Below are positions 43,097 through 55,588 of a DNA stretch of 64,000 nucleotides, in pieces. Source of the DNA: Pirellulaceae bacterium (GTDB lineage: Bacteria > Planctomycetota > Planctomycetia > Pirellulales > Pirellulaceae); contig BPJU01000015.1 in NCBI GenBank assembly GCA_026004775.1, forward strand, positions 91,199 through 155,198, written 5' to 3'. The notes beneath the pieces were generated by a model. That model saw only the letters and a program-made list of their open reading frames with translations, made no database searches and was not told where the DNA came from. The translations under genes were made by a program, and so were the position numbers. Numbering within the stretch: position 1 is the stretch's first letter; every line of letters starts with the position of its first letter.

Positions 43097-44620
43097 GTGG
43101 CTACGAACGTCCAACAGTTGTGGGAATCGCTGCGTGGATGGGCGCAAGAGATTGCGCTTCTGGAGTCGGTGGAAGCGGCTCTTAACTGGGATGAGCGAAC
43201 GATGATGCCTCCGCGCGGCGGAGCGTATCGCGCCGAGCAAGTTTCCTACCTTTCGAAGCTGATCCACCAGAAGCGTACCGACCCGAAAGCCGGCCAATGG
43301 CTGGAGGAACTGGCCCAGTCCGAGTTGGCTCAGGATCCTTCCAGCCCCGAGGGAGCAGCGATCCGCGAGGCTCGCCGCCGCTACCAAAAAGCGGTGCGCT
43401 TGCCGGAGAAGCTGGTCGAGGAGCTGAGCCGCACGTGCGTGCTGGCCCAGCAGGCGTGGAGTGAAGCTCGGAAAAAGAGCGACTACGGGCAGTTCCAGCC
43501 CTGGCTGGAAAAGATCGTCCGGCTCAAGCGCGAACAGGCCGAGGCGCTCGGTTACACCGAACACCGCTACGATGCCCTGCTGGACGATTACGAGCCGGCG
43601 GCCCGCACCGGAGAGATCACGCGGATGCTGGAGGAGTTGCGGCGCGAGCTGGTGCCGCTGTTGTCCGAAATCGGCCAGTCGGGGCGCAGCGTTCCTACGG
43701 ACGTGCTTCGCCGTCACTACCCGCAGGCGGCCCAGCGAGCCTTTGGGCGGTGGATGGCCGAAAGGATCGGCTTTCAATTTGACCGCGGGCGCCTGGATGA
43801 AACCGACCATCCTTTCTGCACGACCTTGGGCCCGCACGACTGCCGCATCACTACGCGCTACGACGAGCATTTCTTCCCCACAGCCTTCTTCGGCATCCTG
43901 CATGAAGCCGGACACGGCATGTATGAACAAGGTCTGCCGGTCGACTGGTTCGGGTTGGCACCGGGACTGGCAGCCTCGCTGGGCGTACATGAATCCCAGT
44001 CCCGTTTGTGGGAAAATGGTGTAGGAAGAAGTTTGCCGTTCTGGCGGTTCGCCTTCGAACATGCGAAACGGTTCTTCCCGGGTGTGTTGGATGATGTGAG
44101 CGTGGAACAATTTTACGCGGCGGTCAACGAAGTGCGGCCGTCGTTGATCCGCGTCGAGGCGGATGAAGCCACGTATAATTTGCATATTGTGATTCGGTTC
44201 GAACTGGAAATTGCTTTGTTAGACAACGAGCTATCTGTTGAAGAACTTCCGGACGCCTGGAACCAGAAGTATCGCAGTTACCTGGGGATTGTCCCGCCGA
44301 ATGATGCTCAAGGGGTATTGCAGGATATTCATTGGAGCTCCGGGTTGATCGGCTACTTTCCGACCTACACGTTGGGAAACTTATACGCCGCTCAGCTCCT
44401 GGAGGCGGCGTCGGGGGAGATTGGGGATTGGCCTGCGCTCGCGGCTCGGGGTGAGTTTGCACCGTTGTTGGAGTGGTTGCGAACGCGGGTGCACGCTTGG
44501 GGGCATCGGTATCCGGCCGCAGAATTGATAGAAAAAGCCACTGGACAAAAACCATCATCGCGATCGTTGATACGTTATTTGCGCGACAAACTGGCACCAC
44601 TGTATGGCATAAAGAATTAG
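43097..44620 (+). CDS. M32-family zinc carboxypeptidase (thermostable carboxypeptidase type)
   Basis: Cytoplasmic metallocarboxypeptidase of 507 residues, the normal M32 length. The GTG start follows GGAAGGAAC by 8 bases; the ORF extends further upstream without a credible start. Signatures: [46 protein letters not shown], zinc motif [31 protein letters not shown] with a further ligand, and [20 protein letters not shown]. The end [41 protein letters not shown] segment is typical. Followed closely by cysS. Confidence 0.95.
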   Translation: MATNVQQLWESLRGWAQEIALLESVEAALNWDERTMMPPRGGAYRAEQVSYLSKLIHQKRTDPKAGQWLEELAQSELAQDPSSPEGAAIREARRRYQKAVRLPEKLVEELSRTCVLAQQAWSEARKKSDYGQFQPWLEKIVRLKREQAEALGYTEHRYDALLDDYEPAARTGEITRMLEELRRELVPLLSEIGQSGRSVPTDVLRRHYPQAAQRAFGRWMAERIGFQFDRGRLDETDHPFCTTLGPHDCRITTRYDEHFFPTAFFGILHEAGHGMYEQGLPVDWFGLAPGLAASLGVHESQSRLWENGVGRSLPFWRFAFEHAKRFFPGVLDDVSVEQFYAAVNEVRPSLIRVEADEATYNLHIVIRFELEIALLDNELSVEELPDAWNQKYRSYLGIVPPNDAQGVLQDIHWSSGLIGYFPTYTLGNLYAAQLLEAASGEIGDWPALAARGEFAPLLEWLRTRVHAWGHRYPAAELIEKATGQKPSSRSLIRYLRDKLAPLYGIKN

Positions 44621-44660
44621 CTTCGGGTGTCATCGGATGGGAAGAACGGAGTGCACCAAC

Positions 44661-46181
44661 ATGGAGATTACTTTTTATAACACGCTTACGAAGAAGATCG
44701 AGCGGTTCGAGCCGCTACAGCCGCCGGTGGTGACGATGTATGGATGTGGTCCTACCGTTTATGACTATGCCCATATCGGGAATTTTCGGGCTTTTCTGTT
44801 TGCCGACTTGGTGCGGCGTTTCTTGGAGTTTATGGGCTATCAGGTCCGCCAGGTGATGAACATCACGGACGTGGGCCACATGACGGAAGATCAGGTGGCG
44901 GATGGGGCCGGCGAGGACAAGATGCAGGTCGCCGCCCGCAAGTTGAAAGAAGCCAAGAAGGCCGGGCTGCCGGAAGTAGGTGCGGTGGAAAACCCGGATG
45001 ACCCGTATCAGGTAGCGGCTTTTTTCACAAATGCTTTCCTGGAGGATGCGCGGCGGTTGGGTTTGAAGGTGGCGTTTGAGTACCCGGAAAATGTCGTTCA
45101 TGCCACCCAGCACATCGCTCAAATGCAGCAGCTCATCGAACGCCTGTTGCAAACCGGCCATGCCTATGTAGCCGACGACGGAGTGGTTTATTACAGCGTG
45201 GAGTCGTTTCCGGAGTATGGGCGGTTGAGCGGCAATTCGCTGGATAATTTGCGGGAAGGCTCCGGCGGGCGGATTCTGGCCGAAGATCAGGCCTTCAAGC
45301 GACACCCGGCCGATTTCATGCTGTGGAAGCCGGATCCGCACCACATCATGAAATGGGATTCACCCTGGGGGACGGGCTATCCCGGATGGCATATCGAATG
45401 CTCAGCGATGGCGATGTACAAGCTGGGTGAAACGATCGATATCCACACCGGCGGCGAAGATCTGATTTTTCCTCATCATGAGTGTGAAATTGCTCAATCG
45501 TGTGGAGCAACCGGCAAGCCGTTTTTCGCCCGATACTGGCTGCATGTCCGCTTTCTTCTGGTGGAAGGCGAAAAAATGTCGAAGCGTTTGGGCAATTTTT
45601 ATACGGTACGGGATGTGTTGTCGGGAAAAGCCACCGGCCGGCCGGTGCATCCGGCGGTGTTGCGCTATGAGCTCATCAAATCGCATTATCGTACAAATAT
45701 GAATTTTACCGCCAAGGGGCTGATCGACTCGGCCGGATGTGTCTTGCGGCTCAATCGCTTTGTGCAGCAATTGGAAGAACAGACGGGAGGGGAGGAAGCC
45801 CCCGTGGATCAGTCGCACCCGATTCTGGAAAAGTTCGCGCAAGCCTTGGCGGACGATTTGAATATCGCAGCGGCCTTGGGTGTGGTGCTTCCCTGGACCA
45901 ATCAGAAAATACGCGATGCGCGGGAATCGCTGGCCGTGATGCGCCGGATCAACCGTGTCCTGGGGGTGGCTCCCCTGGAGCCGACGTCGTTTGCGACGCC
46001 GGTGCTGGAATTCGGCATCGTGCGGGATCCACAGGTCCTGGAAATCTGCCGGCAGATCGATGAGGCTCGAGCGGCCAAGGACTACGCCCGGGCCGACCAG
46101 TTGCGCCAGCAGCTTTTGGACGCAGGCTATCAGGTGCAAACGACGCGCGACGGTACGGTAGTGCAGCAACAGTTGGCTTGA
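44661..46181 (+). CDS. cysS: cysteinyl-tRNA synthetase
   Basis: Charges tRNA-Cys. The 506-residue enzyme starts [19 protein letters not shown] at 44661 with GGAG upstream. Zinc Cys29 in [14 protein letters not shown]-type AHIGN at 37-41, [12 protein letters not shown] and [16 protein letters not shown] (zinc ligands), and KMSKRLGN give the class I core. The region after [15 protein letters not shown] is a helical insertion typical of this branch. The end [21 protein letters not shown] is the usual CysS C-terminus. The small membrane protein gene starts 15 bases later. Confidence 0.97.
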   Translation: MEITFYNTLTKKIERFEPLQPPVVTMYGCGPTVYDYAHIGNFRAFLFADLVRRFLEFMGYQVRQVMNITDVGHMTEDQVADGAGEDKMQVAARKLKEAKKAGLPEVGAVENPDDPYQVAAFFTNAFLEDARRLGLKVAFEYPENVVHATQHIAQMQQLIERLLQTGHAYVADDGVVYYSVESFPEYGRLSGNSLDNLREGSGGRILAEDQAFKRHPADFMLWKPDPHHIMKWDSPWGTGYPGWHIECSAMAMYKLGETIDIHTGGEDLIFPHHECEIAQSCGATGKPFFARYWLHVRFLLVEGEKMSKRLGNFYTVRDVLSGKATGRPVHPAVLRYELIKSHYRTNMNFTAKGLIDSAGCVLRLNRFVQQLEEQTGGEEAPVDQSHPILEKFAQALADDLNIAAALGVVLPWTNQKIRDARESLAVMRRINRVLGVAPLEPTSFATPVLEFGIVRDPQVLEICRQIDEARAAKDYARADQLRQQLLDAGYQVQTTRDGTVVQQQLA

Positions 46182-46195
46182 GATGGGGCTGACAG

Positions 46196-46510
46196 GTGGC
46201 CAAGAGCCGCACGTTTCGCAATCCGTTTTATGTGCTGGTGATGTTGGCCGGCATCGTGTTCGTATTGTCGGCATGCGCCTACGGCACGATGCTGGTCCGC
46301 GTGTCGCGTATGGCGTATGAAGAACAGCCCCAGCTCCAGCCGGCTTGGATCGTGTGGTTGGAGCGACAAGGGACGTGGTTATTAGTGGCCGAGTTGGTGG
46401 TGCTGGGGATCTTGACCGTGGCAGCGATCGGAACAGACGATTATTGGGAGCAGCGGGCTGCCAGAAGAGAAAACCGCCAGACGTCTGAAATTGGTGACCG
46501 CACATCCTAG
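46196..46510 (+). CDS. small membrane protein, two helices, unknown
   Basis: 104 residues from a GTG start, with two transmembrane helices (YVLVMLAGIVFVLSACAYGTMLV and TWLLVAELVVLGILTVAAIGT) separated by a short soluble loop, and a charged C-terminal tail (DDYWEQRAARRENRQ). It sits 15 bases after cysS and just before the cupin gene; probably co-transcribed. I recognise no family. Confidence 0.7.
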   Translation: MAKSRTFRNPFYVLVMLAGIVFVLSACAYGTMLVRVSRMAYEEQPQLQPAWIVWLERQGTWLLVAELVVLGILTVAAIGTDDYWEQRAARRENRQTSEIGDRTS

Positions 46511-46532
46511 AGCCCTTGCAGGAGACAGCGCC

Positions 46533-46925
46533 ATGAAGATCCAGAATCTGCACGACGTGACCGCTCGCCCTGTGACCATGGAAGGAGCTTTTCGCTGCAC
46601 GGTCCGCTGGCTGCTTTCGGCTGCCGATGGGGCTCCCAATTTCGCCATGCGGCAGTTCGAAATCGAGCCGGGCGGATACACGCCTCGGCACCACCACCCT
46701 TATGAGCACGAAGTTTTTGTACTGGAAGGGGAAGGCGAGGTCTGGCAGGGCGATACAGCTCATCGGCTCAAACCCGGCGACGTGGTACTGGTGGCACCCG
46801 ATGAAGTGCATCAATTCCGCAACACCGGTAACGGGCCGTTCAAGTTCCTATGCCTGATTCCCAATTCGGCGGCTGCCGGCCAGCCGGCCACCCCGGCCGA
46901 ATGTTCGGTGGTGGGCCGTTCCTGA
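46533..46925 (+). CDS. small cupin-domain protein
   Basis: 130-residue single-domain cupin. Motif 1 is PRHHHPYEHEVFVLEGEGEVW (metal-binding His-x-His and Glu), motif 2 LKPGDVVLVAPDEVHQFRNTG with the second His. GGAGACAGCGCC lies before the ATG at 46533. Such proteins bind a divalent metal and may act as dioxygenases, isomerases or sensors. It partly overlaps the end of the preceding membrane-protein frame only upstream of its start. Substrate unknown. Confidence 0.9.
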   Translation: MKIQNLHDVTARPVTMEGAFRCTVRWLLSAADGAPNFAMRQFEIEPGGYTPRHHHPYEHEVFVLEGEGEVWQGDTAHRLKPGDVVLVAPDEVHQFRNTGNGPFKFLCLIPNSAAAGQPATPAECSVVGRS

Positions 46926-48974
<2,049 letters not shown>

Positions 48975-49127
48975 GCGTGGCACGGCCACACGTGGCACGG
49001 CCGTCCCGGCCGTGTGGGTCACCCAAGACGTTGGTCAAAAGCCGGTGCATAGCGCGTGCTGCGCAGCCCAGACTTCCATGTGATGGAGACTCAACTCCTC
49101 ACGGGCGAGACGCCCGTGCCACGCCAT
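48975..49127 (-). repeat. palindromic GGCACGGGCG-type repeat (inverted copy)
   Basis: Starting just after ligA, this stretch holds repeated GGCACGGCC/GTCCCGGCCGTG palindromes and ends in CTCACGGGCGAGACGCCCGTGCC at about 49097-49123. Its middle (TCACCCAAGACGTT, AAAGCCG, GCTGCGCAGC) matches the reverse complement of the copies at 62723-62945. It is non-coding and resembles a REP/BIME-like unit. Confidence 0.75.
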
Positions 49128-49153
49128 TTCCAACAACTACCCCCTTCTTTAAC

Positions 49154-49741
49154 CTACTGCCGTATTCCCTCGAAACTTATAAAAATCTGCACTTCGTCAC
49201 CCACTGCCTGCAACATCCGATCCATCCCAAAAGCCGATCGGCGAATCGTAAACTCGGTGCTGAAACCCGTTCGCGTCGTCCCCGGCGGAAATTCGGCCGT
49301 CTTGCCTCCCACAAAGATCAACGTGGCCGGCTGCGTCACGCCGTGGACCGTTAACTCGCCCTCTACCCGCCAACCGTTGGCAATCGGCGTACACTTGGTG
49401 CTTTTGAATGTTATTTTGGGGAATTGTCTCGTATTGAGAAAATCCGGGCTGCGCAAGTGTGTGTCCCGCTGGGCATTGCCCGTGTCGATGCTTTCGGCAT
49501 TCGCCTCGAGCAAGAACTGTGTCTTGCTGGGATCCTCAGTGTCAATCGTGAAGTTGCCCTGTAGATCGTTAAAACGGCCATACGTCCAACTTAGGTTCAA
49601 GTGGCTGATGCGAAAGACGGCCGCCGAATGAGCCGCATCCACCTGATAGGTATCCGCGGCCAAGGCGACAGAGCCTGTTCCGAACAAGCCTGCCAGAACG
49701 GCGACTGCCAAACGGGACGGATGCGTGCCCAAAGACTTCAT
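49154..49741 (-). CDS. YceI-family periplasmic protein
   Basis: A 195-residue lipocalin-like protein binding polyisoprenoid or amphiphilic ligands. Start MKSLGTHPSRLAVAVLAGLFGTGSVALA at 49741 is a signal peptide with GGGAG upstream. The mature part has the YceI pattern: YQVDAAHSAAVFRISHLNLSWTYGRFNDLQGNF, LRSPDFLNTRQFPKITFKSTK, GWRVEGELTVHGVTQPATL and GDEVQIFISFEGI. Complete family length. Faces away from the NatAB genes; no operon partner seen. Confidence 0.94.
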   Translation of the reverse strand: MKSLGTHPSRLAVAVLAGLFGTGSVALAADTYQVDAAHSAAVFRISHLNLSWTYGRFNDLQGNFTIDTEDPSKTQFLLEANAESIDTGNAQRDTHLRSPDFLNTRQFPKITFKSTKCTPIANGWRVEGELTVHGVTQPATLIFVGGKTAEFPPGTTRTGFSTEFTIRRSAFGMDRMLQAVGDEVQIFISFEGIRQ

Positions 49742-50163
49742 GATTTCGATCTCCCTTACACCTCGACCAACCAAAGTGACTGAAACCCGATATGAACCTC
49801 GATGATGACGGCGCCGCCAACTGCGACCTTACAGCGTAGGCGGCTTGTCCGTTGCCCGGAAACCAGGACTGAGTCATTATGTCGCCTGAAGCAGACAAAA
49901 GCCAGTGTGCTTTAGAGGTGGACGTTGCAAGAGGCCTGAATAGGCTGCCCGATTTCCGTGCAGACAAATTGCTGGCAGGGCGATGTCGGTCGAGCCGAGC
50001 TTGAACCGAACGGCGATACAGCCGGTGCGAACGTTATAACCAGAAAATGGATCGTGGAAATGCCGCGTCCGGTTTGACCGCCGAGCTATGGGGTAGCCGG
50101 TGACTTTGGTATAAGGAAAGCTGGGCACGGAAACGGGCGGATGTGTTCTGCCGAGGCAGATGC
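49742..50163. promoter_or_regulatory. divergent intergenic region, yceI / ABC exporter
   Basis: About 420 bases between divergently transcribed genes. Promoters for both must lie here. I find no convincing open frame, repeat or riboswitch-like fold. Confidence 0.4.
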
Positions 50164-50958
50164 ATGGTTGAGGTCGAGCAACTGGGCAAGACATACGACG
50201 ACTGGGCTCGAGGGCCGATCCAGGCGTTGCGTGGGGTGAGTTTTCACGCTCTGCCGGGGGAGATTTTCGGGCTTTTGGGGCCCAACGGCGCTGGCAAAAC
50301 GACGTTGCTGCGCATCTTGGGTACGCTGCTTCGTCCTTCTTCGGGCCGGGCGCGAGTCAACGGCTATGACGTGGTGGTCGAACCCTCGCAGGTGCGGCAC
50401 CACATCGGATTTGTTTCGGCGAATACCGCCGTCTATGACCGCATGACCGCATGGGAAACGGTCGAATATTTCGGGCGGCTTTACGGGGTAGAGCGGAGCC
50501 AGTTGCGCGAACGGATGGAGCTGCTTTTCAGGCGGTTGAAGATGACCGACATCCGGGACGTGTTGGGCGCGAAGATGTCGACGGGCATGAAACAAAAAGT
50601 TTCCATTGCCCGCGCGTTGGTCCATGACCCGCCCGTGCTGGTTTTCGACGAAGCCACGTCCGGTCTGGATGTGTTGGCGGCTCGAGCCCTGCTGGCCACG
50701 GTGCGCGAACTGCGCGACCAGGGCAAGTGCATCATCTTTTCCACCCACGTGATGCGCGAAGCGGAAAAACTCTGCGATCGAGTGGTCATCCTGCATCGGG
50801 GCAGTGTGCTGGTCGAGGGACGCTTGAACGATTTGATGCAGCAGTTCGGTGAATCGGATCTGGAAGAGCTTTTCTTCCGACTGATCAGCGATCAGGAACC
50901 TCAGCGCGAGGCGGATGAGCGGGGCAAGGTGTTTGCTGAGGGGGTGGCGGCCGGATGA
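50164..50958 (+). CDS. NatA-type ABC transporter ATP-binding protein
   Basis: 264-residue ATPase with Walker [13 protein letters not shown]-loop, signature [15 protein letters not shown] and Walker [19 protein letters not shown]-loop [14 protein letters not shown]. The LSTGMKQK variant marks the NatA (sodium exporter) group. Its stop overlaps the permease start by four bases. The first ATG in the frame is further upstream (50143), but 50164 matches the family N-terminus [11 protein letters not shown]. Confidence 0.95.
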   Translation: MVEVEQLGKTYDDWARGPIQALRGVSFHALPGEIFGLLGPNGAGKTTLLRILGTLLRPSSGRARVNGYDVVVEPSQVRHHIGFVSANTAVYDRMTAWETVEYFGRLYGVERSQLRERMELLFRRLKMTDIRDVLGAKMSTGMKQKVSIARALVHDPPVLVFDEATSGLDVLAARALLATVRELRDQGKCIIFSTHVMREAEKLCDRVVILHRGSVLVEGRLNDLMQQFGESDLEELFFRLISDQEPQREADERGKVFAEGVAAG

Positions 50959-53156
50959 CGTTGCGCAATGTTGGTTTGGTATTCGCCCGGGAAGTCCGCG
51001 ATCAGCTTCGCGATCGCCGCATGCTGTTTACCGTCGTGGTGCTGCCTCTGGTCCTTTATCCGCTGATGGGCACGGTAATGGTGCAAGTTGCCCAGTTCTT
51101 GCGGGATCATCCGACACGCGTCTGTCTGATCGGTACAAAGGACCTGCCGGACGAGCCGCCGCTGGTGGATCGTGATCGCTTCCATCTGGACCTAGTGGAT
51201 GCGGAAGAGCGGCATTTGCTGCCGGTAGTGATCCAGCCTCAGCAGCCCGGCAACATTGCCGCTTCGCTGGCTGAAGTGGATGCCGCGATTCGGCGAGGCG
51301 AATACGATGCGGCAGTCTACATTCCTCCGGGCTTCGCCGAACAGCTTGAAGAAATCCGCCGCCGGTTGGCCGAAGGGGCCGACAGCCAACAGGCGGCCTT
51401 GTCGCTCAAGAGCGTGCCGTCGCCGTCGATTTACTTCAATACGGCCAGCGATCGCTCCCAGGTCGCCTCGCAGCGAGTCGAGCGGGTGTTGCGGCGGTGG
51501 CGGGAGGCGATCGTGCGGGAGAATCTGCGGAAAAGCCGCGTGCCTCAGGTGGCCGCCGAACCCTTCCAACTCCAATTGACCGATGTAGCGGAAGTACGCA
51601 CCCGGCGAGCCGCCCAATGGTCGAAAATCCTTCCCTTCGTCCTGCTCATCTGGGCGTTGACCGGTGCCTTCTATCCGGCCGTCGATCTTTGTGCCGGCGA
51701 AAAGGAACGAGGAACCTTGGAAACGTTGCTGGCCAGTCCGGCCGAACGTACGGAGATCGTGTGGGGCAAGTTGCTGACGACGATGCTCTTCAGCTCTTCC
51801 ACAGCCGTGCTGCATCTGGTGTCTTTGACGATTACGATGATTGTCTTTTCACGCCAATTCGCCGCTCAAAGCCATCCCACCATGGCTCTGGGGATGCCGC
51901 CGGTGGGGGCCGTAGGGTGGCTGTTGCTGGCGTTGATTCCGGCGTCGCTGCTCTTCAGCGGCCTGGCCATTGCTCTGGCCGCCTTCGCTCGCAGTACCAA
52001 AGAAGGGCACTACTATTTGACGCCGCTTCTATTGGTAATGTTACCGCTGATGTTGCTGCCCATGTCCCCTGCTTTCTCCTTGTCGCTCGGCAGCAGCCTG
52101 ATTCCCGTGGCGGGACTCCTGGTGTGGGTGCGAGCCTTCATCGAGGGCCATTACGGAGAAGCCTTGCGTTATGCGCTGCCGGTGCTGCTGGTGACCGGCG
52201 GTTGTAGTTGGCTGGCCGTGCGGTGGGCGGTCGACCAGTTCTGCAATGAAAACGTACTTTTCCGGGAAGGAGAGCGGGGAGGGCTGCGCGTCTGGACTCG
52301 CCATCTAATGCAACACCGCCGGGCGACTCCCACCGTCGCCGAAGCGCTCTTCGCCGGTGTGTTGTTGCTGGTCATCCGCTTCTTTGCCATGATGTTCGCG
52401 GCAGCACCCCAGCAGTGGGACGACCTGCTGCGGATGGTCACCATCCAACAGTTGGCGATGGTTGCCACCCCCATCCTGCTGATGACACTGATTCTGACGA
52501 ACAACCCCATCTATACGCTGGGCTTGAAACTGCCGCGACCGAGCGATCTGTTGGTGGCGGTCGTCCTGGCCGTAACGGCGCATCCGATCGTATTGTGGTT
52601 GGGTTCGGCCGTGAGGCAGATGTTTCCGATGGGTGATGAACTTCAGGCACAACTGGAATCAGTGGGTAACATGATCAATCAGGCGCCACTGGTATGGATG
52701 TTGCTCACCATGGCGCTGTTGCCGGCAGTGTGTGAGGAGCTGGCTTTCCGCGGGTTTATCCTTTCCGGATTGCGGCAGATGGGACACAAATGGGCCGCCA
52801 TTGTCATTTCGGCTATCTTTTTCGGCTGGATGCATTCCGTATTTCACCAACAAGTAGTCGCCACTTTCGTCGGAATACTTATCGGATATCTCGTATTTCA
52901 AACTAATAGTATTTTTCCGGCGGTTACTTTTCACGCTATTCACAACGGGTTGGCTCTCGGGTTATCGCGGTGGGAAAGCACGCAAATAATCAAACAACCT
53001 TTATGGCAACTTCTGTATCGAACAACGTCGGACGGCTTGTTGCCGACCACATCGGCACTCGTCGTGGCGGTGGGCGTAATCATCGTATGCGGGTTGTATC
53101 TCTATCAACGTCCAGGCGATGTGTTACCCGAAGCCGAGGCGGTTACAGGAACGTGA
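50955..53156 (+). CDS. NatB-type ABC permease fused to CPBP intramembrane protease
   Basis: 733-residue membrane protein in two modules. Residues 1-410 are an ABC-2 type permease of the NatB kind: N-terminal helix ([21 protein letters not shown]), large extracytoplasmic domain to about 215, then helices including [31 protein letters not shown]. Residues 470-700 are a CPBP (Abi/CAAX) protease: [18 protein letters not shown] with the catalytic Glu pair, [12 protein letters not shown] with His, and [10 protein letters not shown]. It is coupled to NatA. The fusion suggests proteolysis of a peptide before or during export; unproven. Confidence 0.92.
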   Translation: MTLRNVGLVFAREVRDQLRDRRMLFTVVVLPLVLYPLMGTVMVQVAQFLRDHPTRVCLIGTKDLPDEPPLVDRDRFHLDLVDAEERHLLPVVIQPQQPGNIAASLAEVDAAIRRGEYDAAVYIPPGFAEQLEEIRRRLAEGADSQQAALSLKSVPSPSIYFNTASDRSQVASQRVERVLRRWREAIVRENLRKSRVPQVAAEPFQLQLTDVAEVRTRRAAQWSKILPFVLLIWALTGAFYPAVDLCAGEKERGTLETLLASPAERTEIVWGKLLTTMLFSSSTAVLHLVSLTITMIVFSRQFAAQSHPTMALGMPPVGAVGWLLLALIPASLLFSGLAIALAAFARSTKEGHYYLTPLLLVMLPLMLLPMSPAFSLSLGSSLIPVAGLLVWVRAFIEGHYGEALRYALPVLLVTGGCSWLAVRWAVDQFCNENVLFREGERGGLRVWTRHLMQHRRATPTVAEALFAGVLLLVIRFFAMMFAAAPQQWDDLLRMVTIQQLAMVATPILLMTLILTNNPIYTLGLKLPRPSDLLVAVVLAVTAHPIVLWLGSAVRQMFPMGDELQAQLESVGNMINQAPLVWMLLTMALLPAVCEELAFRGFILSGLRQMGHKWAAIVISAIFFGWMHSVFHQQVVATFVGILIGYLVFQTNSIFPAVTFHAIHNGLALGLSRWESTQIIKQPLWQLLYRTTSDGLLPTTSALVVAVGVIIVCGLYLYQRPGDVLPEAEAVTGT

Positions 53157-53220
53157 TGCGACCCGTTGCTCAGGGGTGGTGGCGAATCCGACCTATCTTT
53201 GTACGGGCGATTGACGGCGC

Positions 53221-54405
53221 ATGACCGGGACCCGCGTTGCAGGCCACCCGGGGGTCTTATGGATTGTGGGTGCCAGCGGTCGAGCCGCCGCTCAATCGGC
53301 TCGCCGCGCCGGTTTCCAGCCGTGCGTGGCGGATGCCTTCGGTGACTGGGACACGTGCCAGGGCGCCACGACGTTGCGGCTTTCGCCTTATCCGGCTCAG
53401 TTGCGTTTCTTGGCCGAGTTGGCCGACGTACGGGGTTCTCCGCCGCTTCTTTATGTCGGTGGCCTGGAAAACTATCCAAAGCTTCTCAAGAAGCTCGAAA
53501 AAGATTTCACGATCGTGGGCACACCGGTGGGTGCGTTGCCGAAGGTGCGCAATCCGTGGAACGTCGCCCGCGCGGCCGCCGAAGCCGGCTTCGAGCCGCT
53601 GGAGCTGATTGCGGATCACAGCCCACCCGAGAGCGGGGTGTTTGTGTGGAAACGTTATCGCTCGGCCGGTGGCCTGCACGTCTTCCTGCATATCCCTTCC
53701 CGAAGCCGGAGGTTTCACCCTCCCAAACCGGGAAGGGGATACTACCAGGCATACGCTGCGGGAGTGGGATACGGTGCGGTTTACCTGGGTGCGAACGGTC
53801 GTGCCGTGTTAGTAGGCGTGACGCGCCAGTTGACCGGCATCCGCGCCTGGGGTGCCAGAAGGTTTTTGTATAGTGGTTCGCTGACAGTTGAGCGATGTGG
53901 CGTGGCGCGACCACAACTGGAACGATTAGGAAATGTGCTGGCCGAGCAGTTTGGACTGGTAGGACTGTTCGGTGTGGATTTTATAGTGAGAGGCTCGAAA
54001 GCGTACGTGGTGGAAGTAAACCCGCGCTATACAGCTTCGTGCGAACTGCTGGAAAGACAGCTCGACCGGTCGCTGGTGGCGGATCATTGGAACGCGTGGT
54101 ACGAGGCGAAGCTGCCGCCGGAGCCGGATCTGCGACCGGCAAGCCCGTGGTGTTTCGGCAAAGCCGTGGTATACGCGCTACAGCCGATCGCCGTGACGGA
54201 GAGGCTTCTGCGGCGTCTGGTCCGTGCGGCCACGGGCGACCGGCCGGCTGTGGCCGATATCCCGCGTGCCGGGACCGAGGTTCTCGCCGGTGCACCGCTG
54301 GTCACCGTGCTGGCTCGAGGACGCAGTCGATTCGCTGTGCGCCTGCGACTTTCTTTGCTGGCACGAAGCGTTCAGCGTATTGCGGCCGAATCGTACGGGC
54401 TATAA
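53221..54405 (+). CDS. ATP-grasp domain protein, unknown ligase
   Basis: 394-residue ATP-grasp fold. N-terminal Rossmann-like part (VLWIVGASGRAAAQSARRAGFQPCVAD), then VGALPKVRNPWNVARAAAEAGF and the ATP-binding WKRYRSAGGLHVFLH. The metal-binding end GVDFIVRGSKAYVVEVNPRYTASCELLERQ contains the Glu-x-Asn-Pro-Arg motif. Such enzymes form acyl-phosphate-activated amide or carboxyl ligations. The architecture resembles ATP-grasp proteins found with H4MPT-dependent C1 genes in planctomycetes, but no such genes are in the window, so that link is speculative. It is 64 bases after the permease gene. Confidence 0.85.
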   Translation: MTGTRVAGHPGVLWIVGASGRAAAQSARRAGFQPCVADAFGDWDTCQGATTLRLSPYPAQLRFLAELADVRGSPPLLYVGGLENYPKLLKKLEKDFTIVGTPVGALPKVRNPWNVARAAAEAGFEPLELIADHSPPESGVFVWKRYRSAGGLHVFLHIPSRSRRFHPPKPGRGYYQAYAAGVGYGAVYLGANGRAVLVGVTRQLTGIRAWGARRFLYSGSLTVERCGVARPQLERLGNVLAEQFGLVGLFGVDFIVRGSKAYVVEVNPRYTASCELLERQLDRSLVADHWNAWYEAKLPPEPDLRPASPWCFGKAVVYALQPIAVTERLLRRLVRAATGDRPAVADIPRAGTEVLAGAPLVTVLARGRSRFAVRLRLSLLARSVQRIAAESYGL

Positions 54406-54499
54406 TGGCAAGCTGGTTGGCCCGTACGGCTCAACACCGCATGTGAATACGGGTCATATGTTGGTTAAGGCATCGCGCAGGGTGAGAGGAGATAACACC

Positions 54500-55408
54500 A
54501 TGAGTCAACGGTGGACGCGTCGTGAAGTGGTTCGATGGGGAATAGCCGGAACGGTCGTTTTGGGCAGCGGATTTCCCATGGCGTCGGTGCTTGACCTGCG
54601 AGCGGCGGAAGGAAAGAAAGTTCTGTTTTTTACGAAATCGTCCGGCTTTGAACACTCGGTGATCAAGCGCGCGGACGGACAATTGTCTCATGCGGAAAAA
54701 ATATTGGTAGAATTAGGAAAGAAGCATGGATTGGAAGTCACGGCTACCAAAGACGGGACTGTTTTTGACAAACCGCTGGATCAGTGGGATGTGTTCGTTT
54801 TTTATACTACGGGCGACTTGACACAACCCGGCACGGACAAGCAACCTCCCATGTCGCCGCGCGGTAAAGAGGCTCTTCTGGATGCCGTCCATTCGGGGAA
54901 AGGTTTTGTGGGAAGTCATTGTGCCAGCGATACGTTCCACTCCAAAGGGCCGGCCTTCCAGAACCAGGAACAGAAAGACCCGTATATTGCCATGTTAGGA
55001 GGCGAATTTATCAGTCACGGCCGCCAGCAGACGGCCCGGATGCGCGTCGTCAACCGGCATTTTCCGGGGATGGAGATGGCTGGTGAGAGTTTTGAGCTTT
55101 TTGAAGAGTGGTATTCATTGAAAAATTTCGCGCCGGATCTCCATGTGCTGTTGGTCAACGAAACGGAGGGGATGGAGGGGCGTGACTATCAGCGTCCTTC
55201 TTTTCCGGCTACCTGGTGCCGCCGGCATGGTCACGGCCGCGTGTTTTATACGTCGATGGGGCATCGCGAGGATGTCTGGACCAACCCGTTGTTCCAGGCG
55301 ATCCTGATGGGCGGTATTCTGTGGGCTGCCGGAGTGGTGGAAGCGCAAACGCCTCCCAACCTCCGCGACGTCACACCTCATGCCGATCAACTGCCGCCGG
55401 CGCGATAA
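54500..55408 (+). CDS. exported ThuA-domain protein
   Basis: 302-residue protein with an RR-containing export signal (MSQRWTRREVVRWGIAGTVVLGSGFPMA). The ThuA fold (glutamine amidotransferase-like) follows: KKVLFFTKSSGFEHSVI, WDVFVFYTTGDLTQPG, ALLDAVHSGKGFVGSHCASDTFH, YIAMLGGEFISHGRQQTARMRV and GRVFYTSMGHREDVWTNPLFQ. ThuA proteins occur with trehalose and sugar catabolism genes, though activity is poorly defined. Start at 54500 follows GAGAGGAG. An ORF start 92 codons upstream overlaps the ATP-grasp gene and is rejected. Confidence 0.92.
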   Translation: MSQRWTRREVVRWGIAGTVVLGSGFPMASVLDLRAAEGKKVLFFTKSSGFEHSVIKRADGQLSHAEKILVELGKKHGLEVTATKDGTVFDKPLDQWDVFVFYTTGDLTQPGTDKQPPMSPRGKEALLDAVHSGKGFVGSHCASDTFHSKGPAFQNQEQKDPYIAMLGGEFISHGRQQTARMRVVNRHFPGMEMAGESFELFEEWYSLKNFAPDLHVLLVNETEGMEGRDYQRPSFPATWCRRHGHGRVFYTSMGHREDVWTNPLFQAILMGGILWAAGVVEAQTPPNLRDVTPHADQLPPAR

Positions 55409-55588
55409 GTACCAGCCAGCCTGTGGCGGCTACGATATTTCCGGTGCGATCCACCGTGATAGAACCTGGTGTAACCGGTGCAGACCGTGGCGGGGCGCGT
55501 CAATCAGTCTTGCCGCTTGTGCCGCGGTGACCATCGTTGACGTTTGCTCGGCAAAGGTATTGTTTCATTTTTTCGGTCGGGAGGTGCG

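Noticed and set aside
45402..46814. 470-residue minus-strand frame antisense to cysS and cupin genes
   Set aside because: Covers three opposing genes with convincing motifs; no own family.
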